Source of the DNA: Teredinibacter sp. KSP-S5-2
Lineage (GTDB): Bacteria; Pseudomonadota; Gammaproteobacteria; Pseudomonadales; Cellvibrionaceae
Direction: 5' to 3'
NCBI RefSeq assembly: GCF_032773895.1
Contig: NZ_CP120416.1
Location: 1,176,001-1,240,000 of the forward strand
Length of the DNA stretch: 64,000 bases
Each line of letters opens with the position of its first letter. Within the stretch, counting starts at the first letter, position 1. This document shows, in pieces, positions 56,553 through 64,000 of the stretch. Below the pieces are notes generated by a model. It did not search any database. It worked only from the letters and a program-made list of their open reading frames with translations, and was not told the DNA's origin. Made by a program: the position numbers and the translations under genes.

Positions 56553-57299
56553 GTGTTGGATGTGAAAAAATACCGCGATCTAATGTCCAGTGTTGAGCTG
56601 GCAAAAAGTCAAGAGCAAGTCAAAGCATTGTTTCAGGAGTTTTGCAATGCTTCCGATTTTGAATACTATCTGTTCGCCAGTATCTGTAGTGTGAACTCGT
56701 TAAGCTCGCCTCAGGTACTAACGATCAGTAATTATCCAGACGAATGGATTAAAACTTATTTCAGCGAAAAGCTGCAAAAGCATGACCCTGTTGTTAAATA
56801 CTGCTTCGAGAATACCAGCCCAATTCGATGGGATAAGCTGATAAAAATGGATAAATATACCGACCACTACGGCGAAGGTGTAATGCAGCGTGCAGCATCT
56901 CTTGGGTTGGTCAATGGTTTGTCAATTCCGGTTAACACGCGTTCTGGTGAGATCGCGATATTCAGCCTGGCGTCTAAGCGGGATGAAAATATTGATGAGC
57001 GTATGATGAAGGTACTCTCTTACGCGCAGGTCTTTGGTGCTTTAGCTATGGATACATTCCAGAGACTTCGACGAGATGAACCGGGAAGGAAAAAGGAAAA
57101 GCTAACTCCACGGGAAATTGAATGTCTATTTTGGGCTTGTGAAGGTAAAACCACTTGGGAAATATCCAAAATTGTGGATGTATCCGAGCGTACTATTATT
57201 TTTCATTTGACCAGTGCCACCAAAAAGTTGGGTGCAGTTAATCGCCAGCATGCCGTGGCAAAGGCGATTATTAGTGGTTTAGTTCGCCCAATGCCGTGA
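56553..57299 (+). CDS. luxR: LuxR-family quorum-sensing regulator (acyl-homoserine-lactone binding)
   Basis: 248 residues from GTG 56553, which has GGGA seven bases upstream; the frame is open from 56499 but without support. N-terminal autoinducer domain with the conserved aromatic and acidic set (NYPDEWIKTYF, KHDPVV, IRWDKL, LVNGLSIPV, matching W57/Y61/D70/P71/W85/G113 of TraR/LuxR). C-terminal LuxR helix-turn-helix: KLTPREIECLFWACEGKTTWEISKIVDVSERTIIFHLTSATKKLG. Convergent with the RibD-like gene (21-base overlap) and encoded 1.3 kb from the LuxI gene. Binds lux boxes with AHL from that synthase, presumably. Confidence 0.93.
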   Translation: MLDVKKYRDLMSSVELAKSQEQVKALFQEFCNASDFEYYLFASICSVNSLSSPQVLTISNYPDEWIKTYFSEKLQKHDPVVKYCFENTSPIRWDKLIKMDKYTDHYGEGVMQRAASLGLVNGLSIPVNTRSGEIAIFSLASKRDENIDERMMKVLSYAQVFGALAMDTFQRLRRDEPGRKKEKLTPREIECLFWACEGKTTWEISKIVDVSERTIIFHLTSATKKLGAVNRQHAVAKAIISGLVRPMP

Positions 57300-58217
57300 A
57301 TCATTCACGGGCGTCTTCCTGCAAAAGGTGAGCCGGCTGCATTCTCCCACAATGTCGCTGGCTGCCAGATTCCAGTTATTTAAAGCAATAAGATCGAGTG
57401 GTGCATGCGTAGTAGTGGAGTTACCCTCGTAATCCAATTGGGTATGTCCAATATGATGAATTGCCTCGTCAATGAGGTTATTCTCCAGTAAATGCGCCAA
57501 AGCCTGTAAATTACTCAGTATTACCACATTAAACCGTTGCCTTTCGGCGCATTGGCGCAGTATGGAATTCAATGTGTCCAGAGAAAGAATTTCGATTATC
57601 TCGATGGCCTTACCCATGTTATTAACCAGGTTTAAGCTGTCGATGATCATTGCTTGATCAGATGTGTACATAAGTACGCCAGACTGTTTGATCAACTCGT
57701 CCAGATAGCTGGAAAAGCCAAATTCATTGGAAAGGCTACTGAGTTTTATTTCCCGGCCAGCAATAGTTGCTGCGGTGACACAGGTTACCCAGGGTTTTTG
57801 ATTATGCAGTACTTCGTTAATACCGTAACTGATCCTTTCTATTGTGGAATTGAATGGCATAGTATGAATCTTTCCCTGCCAGGTTGTTAGCCATTGACGC
57901 CAGCGATTATCGGAGAGCTTATCGGGTAGAGTATTACCTAAAGTTATTTCCCGGATATTGGAACTGGTGATCGTTTCGATTAATTGATCAATGTCGATGA
58001 TGGTTGATAGGGGTTCGATTGAAAGAAAGAGTTTTTCTGCTTGATTTTTATATTTAGCTATCTCGTTCAGAATTTGTTTTTGATTGAAGCCAGCGATCAC
58101 TGCATCGTGACTTAGTGCCCGGTTGTTTTTGTCGGTTATCAACCAGGCAAACGCCGCCCTGCTCGAAATGGATTGAGCATGGGAAAGTGTGGAAAGCACT
58201 AAATTCATATCTGTCAT
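57279..58217 (-). CDS. Degenerate RibD-like protein between luxR and luxI
   Basis: 312 residues from ATG 58217 (frame opens at TTG 58232). I read it as a RibD-type two-domain protein that has lost its active site. The deaminase half is recognisable (FAWLITDKNN..., LFLSIEPLST where RibD has TLEPC, SNIREITLGNTLPD where RibD has ..RVV.G..DP), but the zinc-binding H-A-E is L-N-E and both Cys are missing. The reductase half keeps the RibD-like run QKPWVTCVTAATIAG (where RibD has RPWVTLKAAMSLDG) and the late segment VVILSNLQALAHLLENNLIDEAIHHIG (where RibD has LLVEGG...LVDELLLYIAPKL). Length is close to RibD (~360). No riboflavin genes nearby. Divergent from luxI, converging on luxR. Function unknown; a ligand-binding or regulatory role in quorum sensing is conceivable. 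Confidence 0.7.
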   Translation of the reverse strand: MTDMNLVLSTLSHAQSISSRAAFAWLITDKNNRALSHDAVIAGFNQKQILNEIAKYKNQAEKLFLSIEPLSTIIDIDQLIETITSSNIREITLGNTLPDKLSDNRWRQWLTTWQGKIHTMPFNSTIERISYGINEVLHNQKPWVTCVTAATIAGREIKLSSLSNEFGFSSYLDELIKQSGVLMYTSDQAMIIDSLNLVNNMGKAIEIIEILSLDTLNSILRQCAERQRFNVVILSNLQALAHLLENNLIDEAIHHIGHTQLDYEGNSTTTHAPLDLIALNNWNLAASDIVGECSRLTFCRKTPVNDSRHWAN

Positions 58218-58608
58218 AGAGATATTATCCAAACTGCAGAATATTACGAAACTGTTACTTCTTATATGTGTAAAATATTACATGCCCCGTGAAGAAACGG
58301 TTACTAAAAACCAAACTAATCTTGTTCTCTTCGATATAAATTGAAAAAAGTGGTCTTCAAATTCTTTCATTGTCATTTCTATTTTTTTAATTGAATTTAC
58401 CAGGCATCATGTTTGAACCCAAAAAGCAAAATTCAAGAGGGTGGATAACCTGTCACATCTTTCAGGTGAGGTGGTGGTGTCTGTAACTTATTGATTGTGA
58501 AGGAATTATTCTAGATAAGTAAATTATTAAACATATTACAGCTATTTCTTTATATCCTCCGAGATTACATTTTTTGATCTTATGTTTAACCAGATCAAAG
58601 AATGGATT
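58218..58608. other. Divergent region between the RibD-like gene and luxI
   Basis: About 390 bases, AT-rich, holding the lux box at 58448-58467 and both gene promoters. No small gene seen. Confidence 0.6.
58448..58467 (+). promoter_or_regulatory. Lux box upstream of luxI
   Basis: ACCTG-N10-CAGGT, 20 bases, exact outer half-sites. Centre at 58457.5; an activated start around 58500 would place it at the usual -42.5. Sits about 140 bases before the luxI start in the divergent region shared with the RibD-like gene. Confidence 0.85.
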
Positions 58609-59193
58609 ATGAATCACGTCGTTTTTATCCCCGGTAAAGAAGAAAAGAAAAGTGTTCAAACAGTTAACGATGTTTATCGTCTTCGTCACGATGCATTTAT
58701 TGACCGATTAGGTTGGGACATTTGTTCAGATAATGGTATGGAGAGAGATCATTTCGATGATTTGGACCCGTATCATATTGTGGTTAAAAACGCGTCTGGT
58801 GAAATGGGTGGGTGCTGGCGTGCTTTACCGACGACAGGGGATTATATGTTACGCAGTATTTTCCCAGAGTTGTTGCAGGGAGAGGTTTTGCCCGAATGTC
58901 AAAATATATGGGAAATAAGTCGTTTTGCTGTGAAGAAGACACACAATAAAGCGATAAAAGGATATTCCAGTCAGGTCACAGTTCGAATGCTCCAATCGCT
59001 CTATGAGTTCGCCCAGTACCAGAATGTTCAGCAATATGTCGCTGTAACAACAGTTGGGTTTGAACGAATTCTGCAAAAATTGGGTATAACAATGCGCCGT
59101 CTGGGCGAAGGTAAAGCATTGCAAATTGGCGTGGAAAAATCCGTAGCAATATTGGTGGATGTGGACGAAAAATTAAGAATTGAGCTACATTAA
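58609..59193 (+). CDS. luxI: Acyl-homoserine-lactone synthase (LuxI family)
   Basis: Makes AHL signals from acyl-ACP and S-adenosylmethionine. From ATG 58609 the invariant residues fall at Arg26, Phe30, Trp36, Asp47, Asp50, Arg71, Phe85, Glu102 and Arg105, one position from the classic LuxI/TraI numbering (R25, F29, W35, D46, D49, R70, F84, E101, R104). That supports 58609 over ATG 58582, which has no ribosome site. VYRLRHDAFIDRLGW and IWEISRFAV are the core motifs. 194 residues, normal length. Lux box upstream implies positive feedback. Acyl chain length cannot be read from sequence. Confidence 0.95.
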   Translation: MNHVVFIPGKEEKKSVQTVNDVYRLRHDAFIDRLGWDICSDNGMERDHFDDLDPYHIVVKNASGEMGGCWRALPTTGDYMLRSIFPELLQGEVLPECQNIWEISRFAVKKTHNKAIKGYSSQVTVRMLQSLYEFAQYQNVQQYVAVTTVGFERILQKLGITMRRLGEGKALQIGVEKSVAILVDVDEKLRIELH

Positions 59194-59353
59194 TTGCGCT
59201 TTCCCTATTTCTGTGCAAGCAGGCTATCCTATACCGCCGGGTTTGTTTAAATTAAACCTCGCTATCTGGCTTTCTTTAGCTCGGCTTACTTGGAGCGTAA
59301 TTCTTTAAGTAAAATAGAGCGTTGATATTTTTCCTATCAGAAATATAGAAAAT

Positions 59354-59374
59354 GAGCACCCTTAGAAGGTGCTC
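59354..59374 (-). terminator. Terminator-like hairpin after the SDR gene
   Basis: GAGCACC (59354-59360) and GGTGCTC (59368-59374) with a 7-base loop. On the minus strand it is followed by ATTTTCT, 30 bases after the SDR stop. Also lies downstream of luxI on the other strand. Confidence 0.65.
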
Positions 59375-59402
59375 GTATAAAAGGATTCTCTACGTCAGCT
59401 TT

Positions 59403-60137
59403 TTACTGTGAAAAGACTTCAGCAAGTTTTTGCGGGGATTCAATAAATGTCTGGTACATGCCTTGAGAGAAATCATCTGGGTAGACTTCAGTAATACCAT
59501 CTGCACACGAATCCAATACGATATTGGCGATGGTTTCAGGGCTCTTTTTCGGACCATCAAAACCTGCGGCTAAACGCGTGTCAAATGGGCCGGGATAAAC
59601 GCCTTGAACAAATACGTTAGATTCCTGCAGCTCAGCACGTAAACCTTGAGTCATAAAGTGTAAAGCCGCTTTGGATGCTGAATAGGTTCCCATGGCTTTA
59701 AAGTTACTCAAGGCAGCTATTGATGAAATATTAATAATGCCGCCATTGCCTGATGCCTGAATTAGCGGTAAGAAAGCTTTAGTTAACGCCAGGGAACCAA
59801 AGTAATGTACTTCCATTTCCGCGCGGGCAGTTTCCAGCACTTCCTCAGAGGTAAAGCCACACGCCGAAGCGATACCGGCGTTGTTAATTAAAACATCCAG
59901 CTCCTGAATATCTGCTTTAAGGTTTTCGATATGTGCAGAATTCGTCACATCCAAAAGCAGTGGGGTAACACTTTCTAACCCCAGGGCTTTGATCTCTTCA
60001 ATGCCTTCCTGAGTTCGGCAGCCTGCGTAAATTGTTTGCACACCGCGTTGGGCTAATGCTTTAACAAAGCCCAGGCCCAGACCGCGTGATGCACCGGTAA
60101 CCAGAACTTTTTTATTTTCAAAAACGAGAGTTGACAT
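59403..60137 (-). CDS. Short-chain dehydrogenase/reductase
   Basis: 244 residues from ATG 60137; the frame opens at 60236 but the Rossmann motif begins right after 60137. VLVTGASRGLGLGFVKALAQRG (T-G-x-x-x-G-x-G), NNAG, ISSIAAL and YSASKAALHFM (Tyr-x-x-x-Lys) are classic SDR active-site motifs. Divergent from the acyl-CoA dehydrogenase operon, with two lux-box candidates in the shared promoter region. Probably oxidises or reduces a small hydroxyl or ketone in a quorum-regulated pathway (inference). Confidence 0.9.
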   Translation of the reverse strand: MSTLVFENKKVLVTGASRGLGLGFVKALAQRGVQTIYAGCRTQEGIEEIKALGLESVTPLLLDVTNSAHIENLKADIQELDVLINNAGIASACGFTSEEVLETARAEMEVHYFGSLALTKAFLPLIQASGNGGIINISSIAALSNFKAMGTYSASKAALHFMTQGLRAELQESNVFVQGVYPGPFDTRLAAGFDGPKKSPETIANIVLDSCADGITEVYPDDFSQGMYQTFIESPQKLAEVFSQ

Positions 60138-60293
60138 GTGTTGTATCCAATTTTTTCTGATCAGTAAGAAATATTGACGAAATTGATGAGCCAGATAAAC
60201 GCCAGACACAACAGCGGTATCTGCGATATTTGGCATAGTACATATTTATTCGACGGTTAGGTCGATAGTGTAATCGGACTCGCTCTCCAGCCA

Positions 60294-60313
60294 CCCTGTC
60301 ATTTGTTACAGCT
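60294..60313 (-). promoter_or_regulatory. Lux-box candidate facing the SDR gene
   Basis: CCCTG-N10-CAGCT (CTG-N10-CAG core, inner CTGT/ACAG match). For a minus-strand start near 60261 it would sit at -42. Confidence 0.55.
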
Positions 60314-60339
60314 TTTATTTCTACCTTTGGATGTTGGTT

Positions 60340-60359
60340 GCCTGTTATAAGTGACAGGT
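60340..60359 (+). promoter_or_regulatory. Lux-box candidate facing the acyl-CoA dehydrogenase operon
   Basis: GCCTG-N10-CAGGT with CCTGT/ACAGG symmetric inside, a better match than the box at 60294. A plus-strand start near 60392 would place it at -42.5, 90 bases before ATG 60482. Confidence 0.75.
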
Positions 60360-60481
60360 ATCTAGTTGGGGTTTCTTATCTACAATCGCCAGGGTCTAAA
60401 TACACATTTAATGTGCGGGAAGGCTTCCTTTAATCTTAAATTTGTGTGCTTTTTAATCTTAATGTTTGGATGGTGAGCAAT

Positions 60482-61615
60482 ATGACTGAATATATAAGTA
60501 TGCACACGGATATACGGCCGAGCTTTTGGCGTGTTAAAGAGTATGAGGAACTAAGTACTCGGATTAATCAGGTTTTTACTCAGCTTCTAATTCCGGCGGC
60601 AAAAAAAGATGTCGTTTGTGATTACAAAAAAATACTATCGTCACTGTATGAGTCTGGTGTCGGTGGTTTACGTTATGAAGCAAAAAACGGTGGCTTAGGC
60701 AAAGGTTTAGCTGCCCAGGCATTATTTGCCGAAAGTCTGGGAATTGTGCCCTCCGGTGGTATCGGTATGGCACTGACGATTCATCTGGATATGGTCGCAC
60801 CGTTTATTGATCAGTATGGTACTGATCAACAAATTGCTGACTTTTTAGTGCCAGCTTTAAAAGGCGACATTTTATTTAGCCACGCGGTCAGTGAGCCTGA
60901 AGCGGGTTCTGATATTAACAATATTCATACCACAGCAATTCAGGATGGCGATGGCTGGCGCATTCAGGGTAAAAAAAGCATGATATCGCTGGCATTTCTG
61001 GCGGATGTGCATTTTATTGTGGCGCGGCTGCCAGCGTTCAGAGCCCCGTTTAATATGGTTAATTTTTTAGTTCCTGCTGATACGCCCGGTTTACGAGTCA
61101 GTCCGATACGCCCAACATTGGGTAATCATCATTGTCCTATCGCAGATATTGAACTGGATAACGTACAGTTGGATGACTCTTTTCGTCTTGGCCCCATTGG
61201 CATGGGCATGATCAATCAAATGCAGCAGTTTTCCCAGGAAAGAATATTATCGTCTTTGCGGGCGAACCGATTGGCCCGACGATGCCTGGACTATGCCATG
61301 CAACCAGTAGATGTCTTCGCCGACAAATTGGCTTCACTGAATGCACAATGGGCAGCCAGTCGGGCAGTAACCTATCGAGCCATGCAAACCTGGATTGATG
61401 GTGGCGAGTATTTAACGCTTTCCTGTGCAAGTAAATTATTGTCTTCCCGCTTGGCTCGCCAAGCATCCCGGTTTGCTCTGGAGAACGCAAAAGCAATGCA
61501 AACCGATTCTGTTGAGGAAAACCTGAATCAGGTTTATGACGCAAGGTTGTATTCAATCTCCACCGGGTCAGATGAAATGATGTTAAAAACCATTGCTGCG
61601 GCAGAAAAATATTAA
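60482..61615 (+). CDS. Acyl-CoA dehydrogenase family protein
   Basis: 377 residues. HAVSEPEAGSDINNI (about 140-154) and WRIQGKKSMISLAFLADVHFIVAR are the FAD-binding middle domain motifs. C-terminal LYSISTGSDEMMLKTIA has T where MCAD-type enzymes have the catalytic Glu, but FSQERILSSLRANRLARR keeps a Glu at the IVD/LCAD-type position (QER). So it may still be active with the alternative base. ATG 60482 with GGTGAG upstream; frame opens at GTG 60446. First of a two-gene operon controlled by a lux-box candidate. Substrate perhaps an acyl-ACP or peptidyl-carrier intermediate (inference). Confidence 0.82.
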   Translation: MTEYISMHTDIRPSFWRVKEYEELSTRINQVFTQLLIPAAKKDVVCDYKKILSSLYESGVGGLRYEAKNGGLGKGLAAQALFAESLGIVPSGGIGMALTIHLDMVAPFIDQYGTDQQIADFLVPALKGDILFSHAVSEPEAGSDINNIHTTAIQDGDGWRIQGKKSMISLAFLADVHFIVARLPAFRAPFNMVNFLVPADTPGLRVSPIRPTLGNHHCPIADIELDNVQLDDSFRLGPIGMGMINQMQQFSQERILSSLRANRLARRCLDYAMQPVDVFADKLASLNAQWAASRAVTYRAMQTWIDGGEYLTLSCASKLLSSRLARQASRFALENAKAMQTDSVEENLNQVYDARLYSISTGSDEMMLKTIAAAEKY

Positions 61616-61628
61616 ACAGAGAACAACA

Positions 61629-62645
61629 ATGAATACAGTGAATGCGGTGTTTGATCCAAAAAAGCTGAAAGCCTGGTGTGAGCAGTATCAGGATGAGGTG
61701 GAACGTTGTTGGTTGCAGAATGGCAAATTGCCAGAGGAGGAACTGCTTAAATCATTTATCGCAGAATTTGAATTTGAGCAAGAGGATAATAGTGCGGTTT
61801 TCCTTCAATTGTGTTCCAACCTTTCCTATTTTGCTAAAGGAAGTTGGTACCCTTTTTGTCGCAATGTAATTACCCATTATTTTGCATTGTTGTTTCTAAA
61901 GTCGGTGGATCAGCAACCGGCGTATTTCCCGGAGTGGATAGAGTGTGCTGAAACCCGCGGGGCAATATTAACGGGTGACTTTAATTCATTAAATTCAAAT
62001 AACTCGAGAATACTGGCAAAGAAGGAGGGCCATGGTTGGCGGTTAAGTGGTGATGTTTGCCATCTGACTAACCTTGTCTACGCGGATTTTATTTTATTGC
62101 AGGCTAAGGTTGATCAGGGAGAGGATGTGTGTCTCGGTATGCCGCTGGAAGTATTGACGTATAAACCGGGTGTGACATTGGGGAATCCTCAGCATGGTTC
62201 GCAGGGTTCTTGTCGGTTGGTGGATTGTTTTATTGATGATTCCGATGTATTTCGTTTAATGCCTGAGCAACAGAAAAAGTTTGAACGAGTAGCCGTATAC
62301 GCTGCTGTTGCCGAAGCCGTTGCGGACAAAGAATTTTGCCGTTATATGTTCGGGAATATGTTGGATGAGGTACGCAATCGACAGACATTTGGCTCACTCT
62401 TAATTAAGAACCAACATGTTGAGTTTATATTGGCGGAGCTGGACGCCAAGTTGCTCGCGTTTGAGTCTGAGGTAATGCTCTTAATAGATAACATCGACAA
62501 TGTAAAACAGGTCGATCATCTTCCCGTTTTGAGTAAAGCGCTACGAGAGTCTATAGCCGATCATTATCTCCAGTTCTCCGGTGGTCGTGGTTATATTAAG
62601 GGGCATACTGCTGAGGCGTGTTTCCGTGCTGTTCTATGCAAATAA
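61629..62645 (+). CDS. Divergent acyl-CoA dehydrogenase-like protein
   Basis: 338 residues from ATG 61629. The fold is visible in GWRLSGDVCHLTNLVYADFILLQAKVDQ (middle domain), FERVAVYAAVAEAVADKEFCRYMFGNMLDEVRNRQTFG (C-terminal helices, with the ER pair of the IVD-type base position) and LQFSGGRGYIKGHTAEACFRAVL (end). The N-terminal domain is poorly conserved and the S-E-P-x-A-G-S-D motif is altered, so activity is uncertain. 13 bases after the first ACAD gene, same operon. It could be a partner subunit. Confidence 0.75.
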   Translation: MNTVNAVFDPKKLKAWCEQYQDEVERCWLQNGKLPEEELLKSFIAEFEFEQEDNSAVFLQLCSNLSYFAKGSWYPFCRNVITHYFALLFLKSVDQQPAYFPEWIECAETRGAILTGDFNSLNSNNSRILAKKEGHGWRLSGDVCHLTNLVYADFILLQAKVDQGEDVCLGMPLEVLTYKPGVTLGNPQHGSQGSCRLVDCFIDDSDVFRLMPEQQKKFERVAVYAAVAEAVADKEFCRYMFGNMLDEVRNRQTFGSLLIKNQHVEFILAELDAKLLAFESEVMLLIDNIDNVKQVDHLPVLSKALRESIADHYLQFSGGRGYIKGHTAEACFRAVLCK

Positions 62646-62698
62646 CAATATCCGTAATCAAATTCGATCCCATAATTAGGGCCATAATGAATTAACGC

Positions 62699-63595
62699 TT
62701 AACGGTTTGCCAGGCTGTATACAATTAAACTGGTGCTACACAAAATAATGCCGGCCCACTGTATTGGAGAAGGATATTCTGCACAAAATACCAGCGCTAA
62801 TATGGCGGTCACAGAAGGAACCAAGGCCATAAATAAGCTGGTAGCAAAAGCACCAATCTGTTTTATCGCGTAGGAAAATAAAAATAACGCAAGCACGCTA
62901 ACAATAATACCCTGGTAAACTATATGAAAAGCCAGATTTTTTACCGGTAGCGCTCGGATTGCATCCAACCCATCAGAATAAATCAGCCACAATGGCAATA
63001 AAATTACTGCATTCAGTAATGGCACCCAAGCCATTATGTCTCGCAAGCTTACCGACCAGGTTTTTACTGCCAGCATATAAGTTGCGAGTATGGCAGTGGC
63101 AGAAATTAACAGTAAAATACCGAGCAAATTCTGCCAGGAAAAATGAATAGGTTGATAGGCCATTAATCCTGTGGCAATAAAAATGGCAATAAATAAACCG
63201 ACTACAGCACGTGATACCGGCGTACGAAAAGCAATAAATGCCAGAATGCTGGTTACTATGGGTAAGAAGCCATTAATTAAAACACTGGCGTTAGCGGAGG
63301 GCGTTATGGTTAATGCAATATAAACCAGCCATACATAAGGAAAGCCACAGCCCAAGGCAATAACCAGCGCTTTTTTCCAGGGTACATTTCGCCAGGGGTA
63401 GCGAAGTGAAAAAGGTAGCAGTACCAGTGAGGCCGAGGTAAATCTAAGCCAGGTGAGATCGACCGGAGAAAAATCTCCGGTAATGCCCCAACGGGAAGAT
63501 ACGACCCAGCCAGACCAAATAAAGACCACAGCACATGCCGATAAAATACCCCAAAGAGGGAGGGAGGAGGGACTGCTATTGACTGTGTCTTTCAA
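62699..63595 (-). CDS. EamA/DMT-family transporter
   Basis: 298 residues, ten helices in two EamA repeats (SACAVVFIWSGWVVSSRWGI, SANASVLINGFLPIVTSILAFIAF, then IVYQGIIVSVLALFLFSYAIKQIG and ALVPSVTAILALVFCAEY). Exporter of metabolites or drug-like small molecules by family. The only start is TTG at 63595, with AGGTG just upstream. 19 bases after the acyl-CoA dehydrogenase-like gene on the same strand, so co-transcribed. Could export the product of the quorum-controlled pathway (inference). Confidence 0.85.
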   Translation of the reverse strand: MKDTVNSSPSSLPLWGILSACAVVFIWSGWVVSSRWGITGDFSPVDLTWLRFTSASLVLLPFSLRYPWRNVPWKKALVIALGCGFPYVWLVYIALTITPSANASVLINGFLPIVTSILAFIAFRTPVSRAVVGLFIAIFIATGLMAYQPIHFSWQNLLGILLLISATAILATYMLAVKTWSVSLRDIMAWVPLLNAVILLPLWLIYSDGLDAIRALPVKNLAFHIVYQGIIVSVLALFLFSYAIKQIGAFATSLFMALVPSVTAILALVFCAEYPSPIQWAGIILCSTSLIVYSLANR

Positions 63596-63614
63596 TGTTC
63601 ACCTGGCAATTGTG

Positions 63615-64000
63615 TTACAACGTGCTTGCTATGATGGACAGCATGATTTCCTTGCTGCCACCGGCTAATGCCAACCCCATGGCTTCATGGTGACATTGTT
63701 CCAGTGCTTGATCAGCAAAAAAATCCTCAAGGGCATTATCTTGTTGAATCCGTGTGGTTAATGTCTGGAGTAATTGGCTACCGAGGAATTTTAACGAAGC
63801 GGAATCCCTGGCGGAAAGGTTTTTTTCGATGTAATTATCTACACAGGTCTCAAAAAATGCGTGGTAGGCCTGGCGCTGATAATCTAATTCTGGATATTGC
63901 CTTAGATTGTCGACAGATAATTGTTGATAAAGGTAATCGCTTAACCCTTTCATTCGTGCACTAACAAACAATCTTTCCGTTTGTAAATGCGCCATTAATT
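63615..64000 (-). CDS. Partial acyl-CoA dehydrogenase-like protein (continues beyond the right edge)
   Basis: C-terminal part only; the frame runs open to the window end (the ATG at 63995 is probably internal). LMAHLQTERLFVSARMKGLSDYLYQQL and DQALEQCHHEAMGLALAGGSKEIMLSIIAS match the last helices of acyl-CoA dehydrogenases (AGGTxEIxxxIIA motif with the ER base position). Third such paralogue within 3.5 kb. It is transcribed away from the window and precedes the EamA gene in an operon that begins outside. Confidence 0.75.
   Translation of the reverse strand, partial: LMAHLQTERLFVSARMKGLSDYLYQQLSVDNLRQYPELDYQRQAYHAFFETCVDNYIEKNLSARDSASLKFLGSQLLQTLTTRIQQDNALEDFFADQALEQCHHEAMGLALAGGSKEIMLSIIASTL

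Larger units (their letters stand above)
60138..60481. other. Divergent quorum-controlled promoter region
   Basis: Shared region of the SDR and acyl-CoA dehydrogenase genes holding two lux-box candidates 46 bases apart. No additional gene. Confidence 0.6.

Overview
The window looks like a chromosomal segment of a marine or environmental gammaproteobacterium, most likely of the Cellvibrionaceae type (Saccharophagus, Teredinibacter or Cellvibrio relatives). This is inferred from a secreted CBM2 protein with a poly-serine linker, a PEP-CTERM protein, TTG/GTG starts alongside ATG, moderately low GC and gammaproteobacterial versions of most families. No rRNA, tRNA, CRISPR array or transposase was found.

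Layout. 1-10.9 kb: exopolysaccharide or O-antigen locus (partial acyltransferase, WecA/MraY-type initiating transferase, two ligase/polymerase-like proteins sharing a repeated C-terminal module, a GT4 glycosyltransferase, a YbhN-like membrane protein, a NodB deacetylase, an outer-membrane barrel). 11-16 kb: a very modular secreted CBM2/beta-lactamase-fold/ricin-like protein and sulfide:quinone oxidoreductase. 16.5-19.6 kb: MscS channel, Tae4-type type VI amidase effector with a tiny membrane protein, and a predicted nuclease. 19.7-32.3 kb: lipoprotein and lipase-like pair, large secreted subtilase, exported KatG, and a solute-binding protein/chemoreceptor pair. 32.5-37.7 kb: a sigma-54 regulon built around a PAS-AAA-HTH activator, with divergent NifX-like operons and thiol-redox proteins. 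37.7-42 kb: sulfotransferase/glycosyltransferase/deacetylase operon and an aldo-keto reductase. 42.5-46.3 kb: solute-binding protein/histidine-kinase pair and a PEP-CTERM protein with its own sigma-54 promoter. 46.3-50.6 kb: epimerase/TetR pair, then an ArsR-permease-thioredoxin-DGC metal or metalloid operon with an operator palindrome. 51-56 kb: poly-HAMP chemoreceptor and small genes. 56.5-64 kb: a LuxR/LuxI quorum-sensing locus with a degenerate RibD-like gene between regulator and synthase, lux boxes, and lux-box-flanked SDR, acyl-CoA dehydrogenase-like and EamA exporter genes running off the right edge.

The two best candidates for an undescribed system are the quorum-sensing locus (three lux-box candidates, a RibD-fold protein that has lost its zinc ligands, and a set of divergent acyl-CoA dehydrogenase paralogues) and the sigma-54 divergon at 33-37.7 kb (repeated activator sites plus -24/-12 promoters facing outward on both sides of the activator gene). 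All functions are read from sequence motifs alone. Where a start codon differs from the longest open frame, the reason is given in the entry.
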